Shown here one piece after another: positions 33,845 through 37,445 of a stretch of DNA of 37,445 nt. Every line of letters starts with the position of its first letter. Position 1 is the first letter of the stretch. This DNA is from Bacteroidota bacterium. GTDB taxonomy: Bacteria; Bacteroidota; Bacteroidia; JABEUT01. A model generated the notes under the pieces. The model did not search any database, was not told where the DNA came from, and worked only from the letters and a program-made list of their open reading frames with translations. Position numbers and translations under genes: made by a program. Where the stretch lies: NCBI GenBank assembly GCA_013289475.1, contig JABCZW010000023.1, positions 1 through 37,445 of the forward strand, written 5' to 3'.

Positions 33845-34252
33845 TTATTTACTGTTTGGCTGTGTAGCCAATATCATTTTCATCTTCAGGTCACTGCCTA
33901 TCTGCAATATGTCAACCATATCCTGAACGGTCAATGATTTATCGAGCCTCAATACCGCAGTAGGATCTGTAAGCCCTGCAATTTTAGGCCTGAGTTCATC
34001 CTCTAATTGTTCTGCCGAAGTTGGGGTAGCACTTCCATTAAGATAATATTTCATATCCTTGGTCACATCTATGGTTATTTGTTGCTTATTCATTTCCATA
34101 GCTTTTTTCGAACTGGGCAGGGTAAGCTTAACCACGCTCGGGTTAATAAGGGTAGATACAATGAGGAAGAACAGCAGGAGGAAGAACATGATATCGTTCA
34201 TGCTCGATGCCTCAACATGTGCTGTAAACCGGTTATTTCTCGTTATTTTCAT
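33845..34252 (-). CDS. ExbD/TolR-family biopolymer transport protein
   Basis: A 135-aa inner-membrane protein with a single N-terminal helix, SMNDIMFFLLLFFLIVSTL, whose Asp (residue ~19) matches the essential proton-path Asp of ExbD. The periplasmic domain has the usual pattern, VKLTLPSSKKAMEMNKQQITIDV and LRLDKSLTVQDMVDILQIGSDLKMKMILAT. It works with ExbB to energise TonB (or as the TolR of a Tol system; the linked TonB supports the former). It lies 26 bp downstream of exbB and 7 bp upstream of tonB. Confidence 0.9.
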   Translation of the reverse strand: MKITRNNRFTAHVEASSMNDIMFFLLLFFLIVSTLINPSVVKLTLPSSKKAMEMNKQQITIDVTKDMKYYLNGSATPTSAEQLEDELRPKIAGLTDPTAVLRLDKSLTVQDMVDILQIGSDLKMKMILATQPNSK

Positions 34253-34278
34253 TTTAACAAAGTGTTAAGTCAGCTTTA

Positions 34279-35016
34279 TTATTTTTTAACCTCATCCTGA
34301 ACCATTTCTATAAAATCAATCGAGGATACCTCAATTTTTTGTATGGCTTTATTTACCATAATATTCAGCCAGTGGTATGAAATAAATGAGAAGATACCAA
34401 TACTTAAACCCGCCGCACTGGTTATCATCTTTTCATATAATCCGCCTGCAATTAAGCCTATGCTAATGTTATTTGCCAACGATATATTGTAGAATATTTT
34501 AATAACACCTAAAATGGTTCCTATAAAGCCAAACATAGGCGCTATACCGGCTATAATACCCAATATATTCAGGTTCCTTTCCAGTTTATAGGCCTCTACC
34601 TTACCCTGGTTTTCCATCGATGATTCTATTTCGTCAATAGGCTTACCAAGCCTGTTTAAACCCTTGGCTACAATACGCGCCTGCGGACTATCGGTGTTCT
34701 TGCAGAATGTTTTGGCTGCGTCAATATTGCCATTATGAAGGAAATCCCTCATACTATCGGTAAACTTAGGGCTGGTTTTTCCTGCCTGCTTTATATAAAG
34801 GAACCTTTCTATCAGGAAGAAAACGGCCATAAGTGAAAGTATACCCAGTGGTATCATTACTATGCCACCGCTTTTTAACAATTCCAGCAGGTTCATTTTG
34901 GCCTCGGCAGGAGTAACCGGTAAATTAGCAGCAGCAGCCTTGGCTGTATCAGCTATTGCATTAAGGGTTGAAGTGGCTGTTACTGTGGGTGCCTGGAGAA
35001 GGATATGAAGCAGCAT
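34279..35016 (-). CDS. MotA/TolQ/ExbB-family proton channel protein
   Basis: A 245-aa protein with three membrane helices at about residues 52-72, 147-170 and 190-212 and a cytoplasmic loop between the first two. Signature: IAPMFGFIGTILGVIKIF and GLIAGGLYEKMITSAAGLSIGI, the usual ExbB/TolQ pore helices with the conserved Thr/Gly pattern. A hydrophobic leader plus Ala-rich stretch (residues ~1-45) precedes the first helix, common in Bacteroidota ExbB. First gene of the exbB-exbD-tonB set; the upstream 212-bp gap is shared with the divergent H1-like gene. Confidence 0.9.
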   Translation of the reverse strand: MLLHILLQAPTVTATSTLNAIADTAKAAAANLPVTPAEAKMNLLELLKSGGIVMIPLGILSLMAVFFLIERFLYIKQAGKTSPKFTDSMRDFLHNGNIDAAKTFCKNTDSPQARIVAKGLNRLGKPIDEIESSMENQGKVEAYKLERNLNILGIIAGIAPMFGFIGTILGVIKIFYNISLANNISIGLIAGGLYEKMITSAAGLSIGIFSFISYHWLNIMVNKAIQKIEVSSIDFIEMVQDEVKK

Positions 35017-35228
35017 AGGGAGATAATTTAGAAGATTGAATATTCAAAGTACTAAAGTATTTTACCCTTGTATATTAAAATAGTTTAAAGGTTGGAATAT
35101 ATGAACATGCCACTGTTAACTTATACCAACGTATTTTTTAAAATAATATTGTTTATGTTTGTGTTTAAATAATATTTATTATTGCATTATTATCTTACTT
35201 TTTTCGTCCCAACATTAACTAATTCATT

Positions 35229-35615
35229 ATGAAAAAGACGACAGGTTCTTCCGCAAAAAAGGCCACGGCAAAGCCGAAGAAGGCCGCAGCTAAACCCGTG
35301 AAAGCTGCTGCAAAAAAGAGTGCAGGAAAGAAAGAAAAAACAACTCCTTCTGAAAAAGAAAAGGAGAAAGAAAAAAAATTAAAAGCCACTGCCGCGAAAA
35401 AAGCGGTTAAGCCGCCAAAAACTTCGGGCAAGAAAAAGAAAGGCGACGACGATGACGAAGAGGAGTTTGTAGATGAGTATGAAAAAGTTGAAAAAGACGA
35501 GGATGGAGACGGTGAAGTTGAAGTAGAGATCATTGAAGATGATGACGCCATTTCCGGCGACCTGAATTCATTCGATGATGATGAAGAGGATTTTTACAGC
35601 GACGACGACTTTTAG
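35229..35615 (+). CDS. Histone-H1-like two-block polyampholyte protein
   Basis: A 128-aa protein of extreme composition. Residues 1-75 are almost all Lys, Ala, Pro, Ser and Thr with histone-H1-type units (KKATAKPKKAAAKPVKAAAK, then KKKKGD). Residues 76-128 are Asp/Glu-rich (DDDDEEEFVDEYEKVEKDED, later DDDEEDFYSDDDF). The basic half resembles bacterial H1-like DNA-binding proteins; the acidic tail is like those that temper DNA binding in eukaryotic HMG or nucleoplasmin-type proteins, or that help solubility. Nucleoid or RNA binding is the best guess, not shown. It is divergent from exbB and followed by a strong hairpin terminator. The start is ATG after an AT-rich leader. Confidence 0.75.
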   Translation: MKKTTGSSAKKATAKPKKAAAKPVKAAAKKSAGKKEKTTPSEKEKEKEKKLKATAAKKAVKPPKTSGKKKKGDDDDEEEFVDEYEKVEKDEDGDGEVEVEIIEDDDAISGDLNSFDDDEEDFYSDDDF

Positions 35616-35633
35616 AATACAGTAAAAGTTTGT

Positions 35634-35687
35634 AAAGTTTATAAAGCAAAAAGTCATAACGACTTTAAAACTTTATAAACTTTTTTT
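35634..35687 (+). terminator. Intrinsic terminator after the H1-like gene
   Basis: A 13-bp perfect inverted repeat, AAAGTTTATAAAG (35634-35646) with CTTTATAAACTTT (35671-35683), plus an inner 6-bp stem AAAGTC/GACTTT (35650-35655, 35661-35666), is followed by a run of T to 35687. It lies between convergent genes and may also slow transcripts from anmK. Confidence 0.75.
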
Positions 35688-35689
35688 CT

Positions 35690-36757
35690 TTATAAACTCC
35701 AGATAGTTCCCCCTTTATTATTTCTGTCAGCGCCTGTAACACTGCTCAGGCAGTTATCTTTCCCTGTGTATCGCAACACACCTAAAAAAGCAAACACAAG
35801 GGCTTCCTTATATTTTATTATCTCATCTGCCGGAATAACAATTTTGTGCTTAGGCATTTTAGCTTGTAATAGCTTTACCAGGTATTTATTATATGCCCCG
35901 CCACCCGTTAGCAATATCTTGCCCTTAGGTTGATTTTTAATTGATTGAGCAATTTGCTCTGCAATATGCTCAGTAACTGTTGCTAATTTATCCTCAGCAC
36001 TTAATTTAGTTTTATTTACAATCGGCAAAAACTCATTTTCCACCCACTCCCTGCCCAATGATTTAGGTGGTGCTGAAGCATAATAGCTAAGCTTGTTTAA
36101 CTTATTCAGTAGGTTTTTATCCGCTTTCCCTTTAGCTGCTAATAAGCCATTTTTATCATAATGCTTACCCAATAATTCAGCCAGGTAATTCAAAACTATG
36201 TTAACAGGACCAATATCGAAAGCTATCCTTTTACCATTTTTATCATACGAAATATTGGCAAAGCCACCCAGGTTGATACAATATTCATATTCCGAGAAAA
36301 GTAGTTTGTCGCCAATAGGGACTAGTGGAGCTCCTTGCCCTGAAAGAGCAACATCAAGGCTGCGAAAATCATTTATAACAGTTTGATTACATGCAGCTGA
36401 AATGGCAGCCCCATTCCCCAACTGAAACGTAATTTTCTTTTCGGGCTGATGAAAAATAGTATGCCCGTGCGATGCAACAAAGTCGAGTTCTTTAATACCT
36501 TTTGCTTTTATGAAACGTGCCACCTGTTCACCTAAATATTTCCCATACTCATTATGTAATAACAATAATTCGTTGCCTGACAGATTAGGAGCATTTTGTA
36601 GTTTCTTTAACCGCTTATTATCATAATCAACCATTGCGGCTGATTTGATAGAGAAAGTCCATTTCCCTTTCTTCTCAATAAAAGTACAGTAGGCCATATC
36701 AAGCCCATCGAGCGATGTACCGGACATTAAACCTATAACATGGTATTGTTTTGCCAA
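35690..36757 (-). CDS. anmK: Anhydro-N-acetylmuramic acid kinase
   Basis: A 355-aa kinase of the acetate/sugar-kinase fold that phosphorylates 1,6-anhydro-MurNAc in peptidoglycan recycling, yielding MurNAc-6-phosphate. Motifs: phosphate-binding GLMSGTSLDGLDMAY at residue 9, HGHTIFHQPEKKITFQLG, INDFRSLDVALSGQGAPLVP, FDIGPVNIVLNYLAE and the adenosine-binding ILLTGGGAYNKYLVKLL. Length and spacing match AnmK. It lies 3 bp downstream of the barrel-protein gene, so the two are probably one operon; no MurQ etherase is in view. The stop is near the terminator of the convergent H1-like gene. Confidence 0.94.
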   Translation of the reverse strand: MAKQYHVIGLMSGTSLDGLDMAYCTFIEKKGKWTFSIKSAAMVDYDNKRLKKLQNAPNLSGNELLLLHNEYGKYLGEQVARFIKAKGIKELDFVASHGHTIFHQPEKKITFQLGNGAAISAACNQTVINDFRSLDVALSGQGAPLVPIGDKLLFSEYEYCINLGGFANISYDKNGKRIAFDIGPVNIVLNYLAELLGKHYDKNGLLAAKGKADKNLLNKLNKLSYYASAPPKSLGREWVENEFLPIVNKTKLSAEDKLATVTEHIAEQIAQSIKNQPKGKILLTGGGAYNKYLVKLLQAKMPKHKIVIPADEIIKYKEALVFAFLGVLRYTGKDNCLSSVTGADRNNKGGTIWSL

Positions 36758-36760
36758 GGG

Positions 36761-37444
36761 TTATTTTTTTGATAAAACATAAAACAACTGGAAGCCCCAG
36801 CCGATAAATGTTGTGGGGCCATTATAATCGGAAGGTACAAACGGGTAAAGTGTGTTCATGCCAATATAATTGGGGTTATACTGGTAAGGCATGTAGGTAA
36901 ATGAAATATCAAGGCCAATCCAGAATTGCTCAGCTACCCTATAGTTTTCCGATATCATTAATTGCCCAAACTGGCTCTTTTGGTTAAAGCCTCCCTTAGG
37001 AGGGCTAACAAGTGTTACATCGGTATAACTTATGAAAGCAGGACCGGCAGTTACAGAAGCGTTAAACAAAAAATCGTTTCCCGTGGCAGAGCGATACCCT
37101 ACACGCAAGCCACCCATATATAAAAACAGGCGGGGGTTAATAGCAGAATAACGTGTAACCGATACTGCAAACTGATCATCATAAAATTCAGCGCCAATAT
37201 ATAAACGCTTTGTTATGGACGCATCAACGGCCACATTGGCGGCATAAACACCATTAGGAAAATCTAACACCAATGCATGGTTTGAAGTAGCGTATGTAAT
37301 TTCGGTACCGGCCTGTACAGAGTACTTATAAAACTCATCTTTGACGGCAGGGACAATAGTAGTCTGCCCGTTATCATTATATTGTGCGAAGGAAAAGACA
37401 GGAAATATAATTCCTATAAGTAAAAAACCGGAAATTCTTACCAT
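36761..37444 (-). CDS. Outer-membrane beta-barrel protein, unknown function
   Basis: A 227-aa protein with a signal peptide (MVRISGFLLIGIIFPVFSFAQ) and a body of alternating strands with Tyr/Phe-rich edges (LYIGAEFYDDQFAVSV, PRLFLYMGGLRVGYRS, FWIGLDISFTYMPYQ), ending FQLFYVLSKK, consistent with a small eight- to ten-strand barrel of the general outer-membrane-protein type. The ATG lies one base from the right window edge, so a start further upstream cannot be ruled out, but the signal peptide looks complete. anmK follows after 3 bp. No binding motif suggests a substrate. Confidence 0.65.
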   Translation of the reverse strand: MVRISGFLLIGIIFPVFSFAQYNDNGQTTIVPAVKDEFYKYSVQAGTEITYATSNHALVLDFPNGVYAANVAVDASITKRLYIGAEFYDDQFAVSVTRYSAINPRLFLYMGGLRVGYRSATGNDFLFNASVTAGPAFISYTDVTLVSPPKGGFNQKSQFGQLMISENYRVAEQFWIGLDISFTYMPYQYNPNYIGMNTLYPFVPSDYNGPTTFIGWGFQLFYVLSKK

Positions 37445-37445
37445 C

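Noticed and set aside
35219..35551. Minus-strand frame rich in Ser and Phe opposite the H1-like gene
   Set aside because: It is the antisense of Lys (AAA/AAG) and acidic codon runs; such frames appear automatically opposite lysine-rich genes.

Overview
The window comes from a Bacteroidota chromosome, probably a Chitinophagales- or Sphingobacteriales-like lineage, though the rank below phylum is a guess. The phylum call rests on C-terminal type IX secretion sorting domains, a RemB/Wzi-type outer-membrane protein, the uppS-bamA-ompH order, and many -7 promoter boxes of the Bacteroidota form TAnnTTTG. Moderate-to-low G+C fits. No rRNA, tRNA, CRISPR array, transposase or phage module was seen. 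Most of the window is core chromosome with a few accessory genes and palindromic intergenic repeats.

Left arm (1-7435, all minus strand). gmd, fcl and a RemB/Wzi-like barrel gene form one tight group (GDP-mannose to GDP-L-fucose plus an outer-membrane glycan/gliding protein). A promoter-like box then precedes uppS-bamA-ompH (lipid carrier, outer-membrane assembly, periplasmic chaperone). fcl is frameshifted at a run of eight A. A 636-bp spacer (7436-8071) holds an inverted repeat of the CTCTGTG/CACAGAG type and other small repeats, followed by an AT-rich MORN-like secreted protein gene on the plus strand.

Middle (9315-14869, minus). cysQ is coupled to a small membrane protein gene. Separately, radC-wecB-polysaccharide deacetylase-FemAB/GNAT overlap as an operon suggestive of surface glycan synthesis.

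leuS region (14870-18657). Two more palindromic repeat elements and a duplicated ~58-bp segment flank a small membrane protein gene. leuS follows and is interrupted by an in-frame TAG at 17398-17400. Its leucine-specific insertion before KMSKS is AT-rich and unlike the usual Bacteroidota version. These features and the fcl frameshift are either real lesions or consensus errors, and settling that is the first check to make.

Right half (18654-37444). A two-domain STAS-like protein is followed by prc protease and an LtaS-like sulfatase-fold transferase, a 51-aa secreted His/Lys-rich peptide, pheT, and two neighbouring T9SS-secreted proteins with GloVer repeats. I count 14 and 7 repeats, which suggests two and one seven-bladed propellers. 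Then come a secreted unknown, exbB-exbD-tonB, a two-block lysine-rich/acid-rich histone-H1-like protein, anmK, and an outer-membrane barrel protein ending at the window edge.

The general theme is cell-envelope biogenesis (fucose and ManNAc sugars, BAM, peptidoglycan recycling, TonB energisation, T9SS cargo) with a few housekeeping genes. No convincing new multi-gene system is visible. The most notable items are the leuS lesion and insert, the fcl homopolymer, the 7/14 repeat architecture and the H1-like polyampholyte.
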